DNA of 35,724 nt from Desulfurellales bacterium. GTDB taxonomy: Bacteria > Campylobacterota_A > Desulfurellia > Desulfurellales > Hippeaceae. The notes beneath the pieces are model-generated. The model made no database searches, had not been told where the DNA came from, and saw only the letters and a program-made list of their open reading frames with translations. Positions 1 through 8,140 of this stretch are shown piece by piece (position 1 is the stretch's first letter; every line of letters begins with the position of its first letter). Made by a program: the position numbers and the translations under genes. The stretch is from the NCBI GenBank assembly GCA_027064405.1, contig JAMOPP010000161.1, forward strand, positions 1 through 35,724, read 5' to 3'.

Positions 1-880
1 CATACGTAATCTCAGGATTCGGATTTGCCATAGCAAAAATAATAGGATGGTCATTCATAGACTTAACCATCTCTTCGGTTAATATGTCCGCTTTTGATAC
101 TCCCAAGAATATATCTGCACCCTTTATAGCATCTTCAAGAGTTCTTGCATCCGTATCGTTTGCAAAAAACTCCTTATATTTGTTCATACCCTCTTTTCTG
201 CCTTTATATATAACGCCTTTGGAGTCAATCATATAGACATTCTCTTTTTTTATTCCAAGCGTTATGTAAAATTTTGCACAAGCAATACCTGCGGAACCGG
301 CTCCATTTACGACAAGCTTGCAATCTTCTATATTTCTACCCGTCACCTCAATAGCATTTAGCAAAGCGGCGCCACTTATTACAGCCGTTCCGTGCTGATC
401 ATCGTGGAATACTGGTATTTTCATTCTTTTTCTGAGTTCTTCCTCAATATAAAAGCACTCAGGAGCCTTTATATCTTCTAAATTAATAGCTCCGAATGTA
501 GGCTCAAGGGCTGCAACTATATCAACAATTTTATCCGGATCCGTTTCGTCAATTTCTATATCAAAAACATCAATATCGGCAAAATTCTTAAACAGATTGC
601 CTTTACCTTCCATTACAGGCTTACCGGCAAGAGCGCCTATATTACCCAAACCGAGAACGGCACTTCCGTTTGATACGACAGCAACAAGATTTCCCTTTGC
701 CGTATATCTATAGGCATCCTTAGGGTTTTTCTCCACCTCAAGACAAACATCAGCAACTCCCGGCGTATATGCCAAAGATAAATCCTTTTGAGTGTTAAAC
801 GGTTTGGTAAGATTAACCTCTATCTTACCCGGCCTTATCATAGAATGATACTCTAACGCATCCTCTTTAAGACTTGACAT
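1..880 (-). CDS. maeB: malic enzyme, N-terminal part (gene runs off the left edge)
   Basis: Malic enzyme oxidatively decarboxylates malate to pyruvate with NAD(P)+ in the cytoplasm. About 293 codons are present; the C-terminus lies outside the window. The ATG at 880 follows TTAGGAGG at good spacing. My translation shows the family motifs in order: AYTPGVA near residue 37, VSNGSAVLGLGNIG near 70, the catalytic-region motif FHDDQHGTA near 153, the nucleotide-binding GAGSAG near 188, and IFAMANPNPEI at the visible end. The gene is monocistronic in this direction up to its own sigma70-like promoter at 968-996. It is separated from the mdh/fum/sdh block but works on the same C4 acids, supplying or draining pyruvate. 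Whether a phosphotransacetylase-like domain follows, as in E. coli MaeB, cannot be seen. Confidence 0.95.
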   Translation of the reverse strand, partial: MSSLKEDALEYHSMIRPGKIEVNLTKPFNTQKDLSLAYTPGVADVCLEVEKNPKDAYRYTAKGNLVAVVSNGSAVLGLGNIGALAGKPVMEGKGNLFKNFADIDVFDIEIDETDPDKIVDIVAALEPTFGAINLEDIKAPECFYIEEELRKRMKIPVFHDDQHGTAVISGAALLNAIEVTGRNIEDCKLVVNGAGSAGIACAKFYITLGIKKENVYMIDSKGVIYKGRKEGMNKYKEFFANDTDARTLEDAIKGADIFLGVSKADILTEEMVKSMNDHPIIFAMANPNPEITY

Positions 881-967
881 ATAATTCTACCTCCTAACAA
901 TATTTTACCTTCAAGCAAGAAGCGAAATCTACTTCATAAAATACAAGTCTTTTCTCACCTCTCCAAG

Positions 968-996
968 ATTGTAAAACTTTTTAAAAAATGTGTCAA
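968..996 (-). promoter_or_regulatory. sigma70-type promoter of the malic enzyme gene
   Basis: On the minus strand, TTGACA (991-996) and TACAAT (968-973) are separated by exactly 17 bp. This predicts a start near 961 and an untranslated leader of about 80 nt before the ATG at 880. Seen directly in sequence; promoter activity is inferred. Confidence 0.75.
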
Positions 997-1022
997 GATA
1001 TTAATTTTTAGTTAACTATAAA

Positions 1023-1790
1023 TTAAAAAGTGGGTTGATCATACCTATTAAAAAAACTATGTTTAATTAAATTTAGCATTAAATAATTTGATAATGCCAC
1101 ACTTACGGCTATTGCCATAACTATAACTATCTGATAATAAACCGACTCAACGGGGTTTATTCCTGATAAAATCTGGCCCGTCATCATTCCTGGCAAAAAC
1201 ACTATACCCATACCACTTGCAGAGGATAATGAAGGTAAAAGGGATGACTTTAAGGCAGCTCGTTTCATATCAAAAAGTGCCTCATTTCTATCAGCGCCCA
1301 TACACAACATATCTTCAATATAGTCCCTGTTTTCATTAATTTGAGAATTAAATCTCTCTATTCCTATGGCCATAGAATTCATCGAATTGCCTATAACCAT
1401 CCCGGCAAGAGGTATTACATATCTCGGATTAAAACTATCTAATTTTATTATACCAAACAACAAAATAGACAATATAAAAATAGCAGATATTAAAATTGAT
1501 AAAAAAATATACACACCTGCATTTTTGATATTTACCTTCGTCCTACTTATAACAATTCTTGATGCGAAAAAAATCATAATCAGAAAAATTATCGTGGTTA
1601 CAGCGGCAGAGTCCAATTTAAAAATATAGAGCAGGACAAAACCCGACAAAAAAAGCTGAACACTCATTCTTAAAAATGTAATGATTACATCCTTTGCAAT
1701 GTTGAGTTTCTCCCTATATGACAAAATAATAATTAAAAGCAAAAATGCATACGAACCTATAAAACCATACAAAGAAATATGTTTAATCAT
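1023..1790 (-). CDS. fetB: FetB/YbbM-family ABC transporter permease (UPF0014)
   Basis: This is a polytopic inner-membrane protein of 255 aa, the normal length for the FetB (YbbM) permease family. In E. coli FetAB is an ABC exporter implicated in iron homeostasis. Hydrophobic segments cover most of the protein; the family hallmark is the stretch IPLAGMVIGNSMNS at about 126-139, followed by the charged loop ERFNSQ and the conserved cytoplasmic segment with ALFDMKRAALKSSLLP near 170. The ATG at 1790 has a GGAG site 6 nt upstream and overlaps the end of the ATPase gene by 8 bp, which implies translational coupling. The family is clear; iron as substrate is carried over from E. coli and not shown here. 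Confidence 0.88.
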   Translation of the reverse strand: MIKHISLYGFIGSYAFLLLIIILSYREKLNIAKDVIITFLRMSVQLFLSGFVLLYIFKLDSAAVTTIIFLIMIFFASRIVISRTKVNIKNAGVYIFLSILISAIFILSILLFGIIKLDSFNPRYVIPLAGMVIGNSMNSMAIGIERFNSQINENRDYIEDMLCMGADRNEALFDMKRAALKSSLLPSLSSASGMGIVFLPGMMTGQILSGINPVESVYYQIVIVMAIAVSVALSNYLMLNLIKHSFFNRYDQPTF

Positions 1791-2424
1791 TTACCACTCC
1801 CTTATCCTGAATTTTAAAAACAGAATCGGCGTATCTAAAAGCACTATTAGAATGAGTAGAAACGACACATATGTGGTTTTCGGAAAGGAACTTTATATAC
1901 TCAAATACGCTATTCTGCATCGATTCATCCAAAGCGGATGTAACTTCATCAAGCAAAAACACTTGAGGTTTGAGCATTACGGCTCTTATAAACGACAATC
2001 TTTGCATCTCTCCGCCGGATATGGTGTGAGATTCTTTTTTCAATATGGACTTTTCAAGCATAAATCTATCAAGTAACTCGTATAGAAGTTTATAATCAAA
2101 CCTCTTATGCATATTGCTCTTAAAAGAAAAAGGCAGTTTTAAATTATCCTCTACTTTTTTTAAAGCAAAAACAGGTTTTTGTCTGACAAGCACGCATAAG
2201 CTTCTAATTTTGGACGGAATATATTCTATCAACGGACGATTTTTGTATAGAACCGTTCCGCTACTTGGAAGCTCCATTAAATTTAATATCTTCAAAAAAG
2301 AGCTTTTTCCACTGCCTGAAGGACCGATTATTATGTTAAAACCTCTTTCAATAACTATATTGACATCTTTAAAAATCTCAGTATTGCCAAAGGTTAAATA
2401 CAGATTGGAAAGCTTAAAACACAT
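1783..2424 (-). CDS. fetA: FetA/YbbL-family ABC transporter ATP-binding protein
   Basis: This cytoplasmic ATPase subunit of 213 aa powers the FetB-like permease encoded directly downstream. The translation has a Walker A GPSGSGKSS at about 34-42, the ABC signature ISGGEMQR at about 135-142, and Walker B VFLLDEVTSALDE at about 155-167, followed by the H-loop STHS near 190. It lacks any extra domain. The ATG at 2424 begins the usual MCFKLSNLYLTFG-type N-terminus but has no clear Shine-Dalgarno sequence. Only 41 bp separate it from the divergent aminomutase gene, so both promoters must share that gap. An iron or metal export role is inferred from the family. Confidence 0.88.
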   Translation of the reverse strand: MCFKLSNLYLTFGNTEIFKDVNIVIERGFNIIIGPSGSGKSSFLKILNLMELPSSGTVLYKNRPLIEYIPSKIRSLCVLVRQKPVFALKKVEDNLKLPFSFKSNMHKRFDYKLLYELLDRFMLEKSILKKESHTISGGEMQRLSFIRAVMLKPQVFLLDEVTSALDESMQNSVFEYIKFLSENHICVVSTHSNSAFRYADSVFKIQDKGVVND

Positions 2425-2427
2425 AAT

Positions 2428-2456
2428 TTGAATTTTTAAAAGATTTCATATATATT
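2428..2456 (+). promoter_or_regulatory. promoter giving a nearly leaderless transcript
   Basis: TTGAAT (2428-2433), a 17-bp spacer and TATATT (2451-2456) make a good sigma70-type promoter in the 41-bp divergent gap. The expected transcription start is at about 2462-2464, only 2-4 nt before the ATG at 2466, and no ribosome site is present. The box match is seen; the leaderless mRNA is inferred. Confidence 0.5.
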
Positions 2457-2465
2457 GATTCTACA

Positions 2466-3398
2466 ATGAGAAAAATCAAACAGCACCCCTTTCTTCTTAA
2501 CAGTTATATAACCTCAATAATACATAAAAAACCGATAAAAAACCAATTTATTTTTTCTTTTTTAGAATATTCTGACAAAGGAGTTAACGATCCGCTTGAT
2601 GAGAAAAGCCACTCCCCGGTAAGAGGGCTTGTGCATCGTTATCCTGACAGGGTTGTATTGACAATAACCAACAAATGCTTTGCTTACTGCAGATTTTGTT
2701 TTAGAAAGGACAACTGGAATAATTTTGAAGGTTTTGATTTAGAAAACGCCATAAAATATATTGAAAAAAATAAAAAAATAGAAGAGGTCTTAATCTCAGG
2801 TGGCGACCCCTTTTTCCTAAACAATACAAAAATCGAGCAAATATTAAAAAGATTAACGGCAATCAAGCATATTAAATTTATAAGAATAGGCACAAGGGTT
2901 TTAAGTGCTATGCCAAGCAGAATTAACATACAAACAATAAATATACTCAAAAAATACAAACCTTTATGGATTGCCGCACACATTAATCATCCGGATGAAA
3001 TTACAGGTGAATTTATCAAGGCTGTTCACCTTTTTACAGACAACGGAATGCCTATATTATCGCAAACCGTTCTGCTAAAAAATATCAATGATGATGCAAA
3101 AATACTTAAAAATCTTTTTTGCACACTTGTTTCTTTAAATATTAAGCCATACTATCTCTTTGGATGCGATCAAGCTATAGGAAATAGCAATTTCAGGGTT
3201 TCTATTAAAAGGGCTTTAGAAATTATGAAAACCCTCCGCGGAAATATAAGCGGAATATGTATGCCGAATTTTGCTTTTGATTTGCCAAACGGTGGCGGAA
3301 AAATTATCTTGGAACCGGATAGAATCTTAAAACACGAAGACAAACATTATCTGTTTAAAAATTTTGAAAACAAGGAGTTTGGCTATGAAGACATTTGA
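2466..3398 (+). CDS. kamA: compact lysine 2,3-aminomutase-like radical SAM/PLP enzyme (KamA/EpmB family)
   Basis: KamA-family enzymes use a 4Fe-4S cluster, S-adenosylmethionine and PLP to move the alpha-amino group of lysine to the beta carbon; EpmB does this for translation factor EF-P. At 310 aa this protein is far shorter than clostridial aminomutase (about 416 aa). It keeps the cluster motif C71-x3-C75-x2-C78, Arg80 (position of the carboxylate-binding arginine), SGGDP at 111-115, and the PLP lysine Lys279 in PNGGGK. Asp235 in the CDQ motif and Asp272, seven residues before Lys279, match the two aspartates that bind the lysine epsilon-amine, so a lysine-type substrate is likely. It overlaps the next gene by 14 bp. 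Free-lysine mutase versus EF-P modification is unresolved; no efp or epmA lies in the window. No upstream in-frame ATG, GTG or TTG exists before a stop at 2424-2426. Confidence 0.8.
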   Translation: MRKIKQHPFLLNSYITSIIHKKPIKNQFIFSFLEYSDKGVNDPLDEKSHSPVRGLVHRYPDRVVLTITNKCFAYCRFCFRKDNWNNFEGFDLENAIKYIEKNKKIEEVLISGGDPFFLNNTKIEQILKRLTAIKHIKFIRIGTRVLSAMPSRINIQTINILKKYKPLWIAAHINHPDEITGEFIKAVHLFTDNGMPILSQTVLLKNINDDAKILKNLFCTLVSLNIKPYYLFGCDQAIGNSNFRVSIKRALEIMKTLRGNISGICMPNFAFDLPNGGGKIILEPDRILKHEDKHYLFKNFENKEFGYEDI

Positions 3399-3753
3399 TT
3401 GTAATAAAGCCATAAAATCGATAAAGGAAAATGCAGGCACAAATGACATTGGTATGATTCTTGTTCACAACGGAGTGGTTAGAAAAACCTCAAGAAAAGG
3501 CGACAATGAAGTTTTCGGTATGGATTTGGATTACGATGAAAACATCTTAAACAGCTTGATAGAAGACACCCTTTCATATAAAGGCGTCAAAGAGGTTAAA
3601 GTTTGGATAAATAAGGGTCAATTGGAGGTAGGCGATGACATTATGTATGTTATTGTTGCGGGAGATAGAAAAAATAACATCCTTAAACCCTTTGAAAACT
3701 TAGTATCTCAAATCAAACTACAAGTTGTCAAAGAACAAGAAAATATAAAATAA
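3385..3753 (+). CDS. MoaE-like protein (molybdopterin synthase large-subunit family)
   Basis: MoaE is the catalytic subunit of molybdopterin synthase, which puts the dithiolene sulfurs into the molybdenum cofactor precursor. This 122-aa protein has the family outline: a VHNGVVR strand near 27-33, WINKGQLEVGDD at 74-85 (compare HRIGRLEVGE in typical MoaE), and VIVAGDRK at 89-96 where typical members have a Ser-x-His-Arg motif. The histidine is Asp94 here, and the terminal lysine pair (Lys111, Lys116) is 5 rather than 7 residues apart, without the Pro-x-Trp between. It could be a divergent MoaE or a relative with another role. I chose the ATG at 3385 because AAGGAG lies 7 nt upstream; a further upstream in-frame start at 3364 has no ribosome site. 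It overlaps the aminomutase gene by 14 bp. Confidence 0.55.
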   Translation: MKTFDCNKAIKSIKENAGTNDIGMILVHNGVVRKTSRKGDNEVFGMDLDYDENILNSLIEDTLSYKGVKEVKVWINKGQLEVGDDIMYVIVAGDRKNNILKPFENLVSQIKLQVVKEQENIK

Positions 3754-3773
3754 CTTTTATGGTAGGTAAATAT

Positions 3774-5393
3774 ATGGATATAGTTTTTCAAAATGCTTTA
3801 ATACCGGATTTTGATAATTTAAAATTTATCAAAAAAAATGTAGGCATTAAAAACGGAACAATAAAGACAGTTTCAGATAAACACATTGATGCAGACAAGG
3901 TAATTGACGCTGACGGATATTATTTAACGCCGGGTATGATAGATTGCCACTGTCATATAGAAAGTTCACACCTTATACCGTCAAAATTTGGTGACAAGAT
4001 TGTAGAGCACGGCGTTTTGCATGTTGTCGCAGATTGCCATGAGATATCCAATGTAAAGGGTAGAAGGGGGCTGGAGTTTTTCATTCAGGATGCAAAAAAC
4101 AGTTTATGCAATATAAAATTTGCAGTTCCATCCTGCGTTCCCGCCACAAACTTTGCTACAAGCGGTGGAAGTTTGGATTTAAATGACATAGAGTATTTTT
4201 TAAAACAAGAAAGTGTTGTTGCACTTGGCGAGCTTATGAATGTACCTGCAATAATAAATAAAGATGAAAAATTTATGAAGATGATAAATCTTGCAAAAAA
4301 ATATAACAAAAGGGTAAACGGACATGCACCACATTTAATGAAAGAGGCGCTAAAACAGTATATATCCGCCGGCGTTGAGGATGACCATGAAAGCGAAAGC
4401 TACAAGGAACTGCTTGAAAAAATTCAAGACGGATTGATGGTTTTTATAAGGGAAGGTAGTGCTGAACATACACAAGACGATGCGTATAAAATAATTAAAG
4501 AATATCCTGATAAGGTTTCGTTTTGCACCGATGATAAAACAATAGAGGATATATCAAAAACAGGGAGCATTGACTATAATTTTAAAAAAGCCATACATCT
4601 TGGCATAGAACCGATTTTATCTTTAAAAATTGCATCATACAACGGGTTAAAATACTACAATCTTGATGAGTTTTCCGAGATTAAAGAGGGTAATAGGGCA
4701 TATTGTGTACTGTTTGATAAAAATTTTAATGTAGTAGAAACGGTATTGGACGGCAAATTATACAAAAAAGGCAAAACCTCATCAAAAATACCCAAAGATT
4801 TTCTTAATTCCATAAACATTAAATCCGATGCAAGAATTCCTCAAGTAAAATGCAAAGATATCTGCATATCTGTAACAAACGGAAGTCTGATAACAGAAAA
4901 ATTGACGATAGAGGATAAAGATAAAGATTTTGATGTTGCAAACGATATACTAAAGATAGTAAATTTTGAAAGATACGGACATAACAACTCTGCTTCTGCA
5001 AAAATTAAGGGCTTTGGTCTGAAAAAGGGAGCCATTGCATCCTCTGTCGCTCACGACTGCCACAATATACTCGCAGTTGGAACAACCGACGAATCGATAA
5101 TGAAAGTAGTTAATAAAATCATAGAGATCCAGGGTGGACTTGCACTTTATGATGAACATGAAATATTTTTTCTACCCCTTCAGATAGGGGGCATTGTAAC
5201 TGATAGTGAGCCTGAGGTTATACTTGCAACAGTTGAAAAATTAAAAGAAAAGGCTAAGAATTTAGGCAGTAGTCTTTCAAATCCGTTTGCCACGCTCTCT
5301 TTTATGGCATTAGAAGTAATACCTTATATAAAATTAACCGATAAAGGTTTGTTTGATGTTGCTGCCTTTGATTATGTAAAATGCAAACAGTAA
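3774..5393 (+). CDS. ade: adenine deaminase
   Basis: Adenine deaminase hydrolyses adenine to hypoxanthine and ammonia in purine salvage (cytoplasm, metal-dependent amidohydrolase fold). The 539-aa product has the metal-binding His59-x-His61 in MIDCHCHIESS, the conserved VADCHE near 87-92, GHAPHL near 184, DDHES near 200, FCTDD near 247, and the family's C-terminal domain with VAHDCHN near 420 and a DE-HE segment near 457. Length is slightly below the usual 570-590 aa. I chose the ATG at 3774 because AGGT lies 6 nt upstream, whereas the ATG at 3759 has no ribosome site. It is the last gene of the aminomutase/MoaE-like/ade unit; the three have no obvious shared pathway. Confidence 0.92.
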   Translation: MDIVFQNALIPDFDNLKFIKKNVGIKNGTIKTVSDKHIDADKVIDADGYYLTPGMIDCHCHIESSHLIPSKFGDKIVEHGVLHVVADCHEISNVKGRRGLEFFIQDAKNSLCNIKFAVPSCVPATNFATSGGSLDLNDIEYFLKQESVVALGELMNVPAIINKDEKFMKMINLAKKYNKRVNGHAPHLMKEALKQYISAGVEDDHESESYKELLEKIQDGLMVFIREGSAEHTQDDAYKIIKEYPDKVSFCTDDKTIEDISKTGSIDYNFKKAIHLGIEPILSLKIASYNGLKYYNLDEFSEIKEGNRAYCVLFDKNFNVVETVLDGKLYKKGKTSSKIPKDFLNSINIKSDARIPQVKCKDICISVTNGSLITEKLTIEDKDKDFDVANDILKIVNFERYGHNNSASAKIKGFGLKKGAIASSVAHDCHNILAVGTTDESIMKVVNKIIEIQGGLALYDEHEIFFLPLQIGGIVTDSEPEVILATVEKLKEKAKNLGSSLSNPFATLSFMALEVIPYIKLTDKGLFDVAAFDYVKCKQ

Positions 5394-5465
5394 AACAGTA
5401 TTTTTAAACGAATATAAATCTTTTAAGATAAAAAAGTCCCGGCAAGAAAAAATATTGCATTATAG

Positions 5466-5510
5466 TTACATTAATGTAAAAAGGTCTTAGAATATAAAAA
5501 GCACCTTTTT
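5466..5510 (+). terminator. palindrome plus hairpin after ade
   Basis: A perfect 14-nt palindrome TTACATTAATGTAA (5466-5479) runs into an imperfect terminator-like hairpin: AAAAAGGT (5478-5485) pairs with ACCTTTTT (5503-5510), the latter ending in five T. This could stop ade transcription. The stem is A/T-rich, so efficiency is uncertain. Confidence 0.4.
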
Positions 5511-5544
5511 GACCATATATAAAATTGTAGATTAAAAACAGAAG

Positions 5545-5565
5545 AAGGAGGGGGCGCCCCTCCTT
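5545..5565. terminator. strong bidirectional terminator between ade and sdhB
   Basis: Arms AAGGAGGGG (5545-5553) and CCCCTCCTT (5557-5565) form a 9-bp, mostly G-C stem with a 3-nt loop. On the minus strand it follows the sdhB stop by 4 nt and is followed by a T-rich stretch. On the plus strand it is followed by AATTTTAATATTTT. It very likely ends the sdh transcript and can serve as backstop for ade. Confidence 0.8.
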
Positions 5566-5569
5566 AATT

Positions 5570-6292
5570 TTAATATTTTCTTTTGAGTATTTCTTTTTGT
5601 AATCCTGCAATAGCTTTTGTCGGGTTAAGCTCTTTAGGACAAGCGCTGATACAGTTCAAGATTGTATGACATCTCCATACGCCGTGAATACTATTAACAG
5701 CATCAAGCCTCTCATCAGAACCTTGATCTCTCGTATCAAAAACAAATCTTGCAGCATTAAGCATAGCTGATGGTCCGAGATAGTCAGGATCAGCCCAATA
5801 TGACGGACATGAACTTGAACAACATCCGCACAAGATACACTCATACAAACCGTCCAATTTCGCTCTATCCTCAGGACTCTGAAGTCTTTCTCTTCCCGGA
5901 GGCGGATCCTTTTCGATAAGATAAGGTTTAACAACATAATACTTATTGAAGAAATCTTCAAAATCACATACTAAATCTTTTATTATAGGAAAACCCGGAA
6001 GAGGTTTAATTGTCAACACATTTGCATTGTAATCCTCTATATGAGACATACAAGATACCGTGTTTACACCGTTTATATTCATACCGTCAGAACCGCAAAC
6101 ACCTTCTCTGCAGCTTCTTCTGTAGGTTAAGGTATGATCCTGCTCCCATTTTATCTGGTTTAATCCATCCAAAACCATCATACCTGTACGGGTAATTGTT
6201 ACTTCGTAATCCTTGTAGTAGGGAGCCTTGTCTTTTTCCGGGTCGTATCTAAATATCTTAAATACTACTTTATCTCCTTCTTTTAAAGCCAT
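5570..6292 (-). CDS. sdhB: succinate dehydrogenase iron-sulfur subunit
   Basis: SdhB carries electrons from the flavoprotein to quinone through a 2Fe-2S, a 4Fe-4S and a 3Fe-4S cluster on the cytoplasmic face of the membrane. The 240-aa product has Cys61, Cys66, Asp69 and Cys81 around the 2Fe-2S site; an aspartate in the third position matches E. coli SdhB rather than FrdB, which has cysteine. The C-terminal half has Cys152, Cys155, Cys158, Cys162 and then Cys208, Cys214, Cys218. The ATG at 6292 has GGAGG 8 nt upstream and follows sdhA by 15 bp. It is the last gene of the sdhCDAB order. The direction in vivo (succinate oxidation or fumarate reduction) cannot be settled from sequence. Confidence 0.96.
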   Translation of the reverse strand: MALKEGDKVVFKIFRYDPEKDKAPYYKDYEVTITRTGMMVLDGLNQIKWEQDHTLTYRRSCREGVCGSDGMNINGVNTVSCMSHIEDYNANVLTIKPLPGFPIIKDLVCDFEDFFNKYYVVKPYLIEKDPPPGRERLQSPEDRAKLDGLYECILCGCCSSSCPSYWADPDYLGPSAMLNAARFVFDTRDQGSDERLDAVNSIHGVWRCHTILNCISACPKELNPTKAIAGLQKEILKRKY

Positions 6293-6307
6293 TTCTCATC
6301 CTCCCTT

Positions 6308-8122
6308 TTAATAAACTCTCTTCTTAGGTTGGAATGTAGGAGCTGTCAGAGGTTTCGTCCTAACAGGTACATATTCAATTTCTACTTTTCCATTCTCGTC
6401 TATTTTTGTAAATGTATGCTTCATCCAGTTCTCATCATCCCTTTCAGGATAATCATCTCGTGAATGAGCTCCTCTACTTTCTTTCCTTGCCAAAGCAGCC
6501 TCAGTTTCAACTCTTGATACATACAATAGTGACTCAAGGTCAAAGATTTCAGCCAATTCAGTATTGAATGTTAAGCCCTTATCGGTTAGACCTACCTCTT
6601 TAAACTGCTTCTCATATTCATCCAATTTCTTAACTTGTGCTGCTATCTTTTCTTCTATTCTAAAGACTGACACATTCTCCTGCATTGTATCTCTTAAATC
6701 TTCCCATATGGCATCCATTGATACAGTGCCTTCTCCGCCCTCATAATATCCTTTGATTCTATCTATAATGCCTTTAGCATATTTATCAGCAATAAATTCT
6801 TCAGGAGGATTCGGGAATACAGGCTTCTCTTCTATAATCCATCTTGCACAGTTACGCCCAGCCTGCTTTCCTGTAACCACAAGGTCTAACAGTGAATTAC
6901 AACCCAGTCTATTTCCTCCGTGAACAGATGCGCAGGCACATTCTCCTGCTGCATACAATCCCGGAATTGGAACCTCTTTCTCTCCGTCCCAATCAACAAC
7001 TTCAGCATCCACATTTGTCGGTATTCCACCCATATGATAATGAGCCGTAGGCTGAACCGGAATAGGATCTTTTGTACAGTCAACACCAACAAATTTATAG
7101 GCAAGCTCCCAAATACCCGGTAATTTATCCATAATAAAATCATGACCCAAGTGATCAAGCTTCAATAGGCAGTGATCTTTCTTAGGACCAACGCCCCTAC
7201 CTTCAAGAACCTCCATAGCCATACCTCGCGAAACAACATCACGAGAAGCAAGGTCAAGTACATGAGGAGCATATGTTTTCATAAATCTTTCGCCCTTTGC
7301 ATTAAGCAGGTATCCACCTTCGCCTCTAACACCTTCCGTAATCAGGTTTCCTACGCCATAGATTCCTGTCGGATGGAACTGAATAAATTCAGGGTCTTTA
7401 ATAGCTATACCAGCCTTTAAGCACATTGTCCAACCTATACCGGTATTAACATGAGCATTTGTATTTGTTCTAAAGTTTCTTGTATTGCCACCTGTTGCAA
7501 ATATAACAGCATATGAGAAGAAAATATGTATTCCTCCGTTTACCATATCCCAAGCAACAATACCAATAGGTCTCCTTTCTTCCTTATCCATCAAAAGCTC
7601 AAGCGCATAATACTCCGAATAATAACTGACATAAGGAGCTATATCCTGATGCAGTGTTCTTTCAAATAGAGTGTGTAGCATAGCATGTCCTGACCTATCA
7701 GAACAAGCAACAGCCCTATGAGCCAAGGACTCTCCAAAGTTTCTCGTCTGTCCGCCGAAAGCTCTCTGATACGCTTTTCCGTTTTCAATTCTTGAAAAAG
7801 GCATTCCCCAATGTTCAAGCTCTATGATTGTTTTAGGTGCGTTCTTTGTAAAGAACTCCATAGCGTCCTGATCACCTATGTAATCGCCACCCTTTACGGT
7901 ATCGTACATATGCCAAATCCAATAATCCTCATCCATATTTGCCAAAGCGGCGTTGATTCCACCCTGAGCCGAAACCGTATGAGACCTTGTCGGATAGACT
8001 TCCGATACTACTGCTGTTTTTAGTTTAGATCCGCCGGTTTCAATAGCAGCGGCAAGTCCGGCTCCGCCGGCTCCAACTATAACAACATCAAATTCTTCTA
8101 TTCTTACATCTATATCTGCCAT
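6308..8122 (-). CDS. sdhA: succinate dehydrogenase flavoprotein subunit
   Basis: SdhA holds covalent FAD and the dicarboxylate site, interconverting succinate and fumarate. The 604-aa product has the dinucleotide motif VGAGGAGL at 16-23, the FAD-attachment histidine His48 in RSHTVSAQGG, the QFHPTGI and EGVRGEGG active-site segments in the first half, and the late NRLGCNSLLDLVVTG motif. The C-terminus has the usual helical domain with RGAHSRDDYPERDD. Length is normal for the family. The ATG at 8122 has AAGGAGG about 10 nt upstream. It lies between sdhD and sdhB in a single transcription unit. Confidence 0.97.
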   Translation of the reverse strand: MADIDVRIEEFDVVIVGAGGAGLAAAIETGGSKLKTAVVSEVYPTRSHTVSAQGGINAALANMDEDYWIWHMYDTVKGGDYIGDQDAMEFFTKNAPKTIIELEHWGMPFSRIENGKAYQRAFGGQTRNFGESLAHRAVACSDRSGHAMLHTLFERTLHQDIAPYVSYYSEYYALELLMDKEERRPIGIVAWDMVNGGIHIFFSYAVIFATGGNTRNFRTNTNAHVNTGIGWTMCLKAGIAIKDPEFIQFHPTGIYGVGNLITEGVRGEGGYLLNAKGERFMKTYAPHVLDLASRDVVSRGMAMEVLEGRGVGPKKDHCLLKLDHLGHDFIMDKLPGIWELAYKFVGVDCTKDPIPVQPTAHYHMGGIPTNVDAEVVDWDGEKEVPIPGLYAAGECACASVHGGNRLGCNSLLDLVVTGKQAGRNCARWIIEEKPVFPNPPEEFIADKYAKGIIDRIKGYYEGGEGTVSMDAIWEDLRDTMQENVSVFRIEEKIAAQVKKLDEYEKQFKEVGLTDKGLTFNTELAEIFDLESLLYVSRVETEAALARKESRGAHSRDDYPERDDENWMKHTFTKIDENGKVEIEYVPVRTKPLTAPTFQPKKRVY

Positions 8123-8140
8123 TACTAAAAGCCTCCTTTT

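Noticed and set aside
1681..2076. A 131-codon plus-strand reading frame over fetA/fetB
   Set aside because: Antisense shadow of two clear ABC transporter genes with no start signal or family resemblance.
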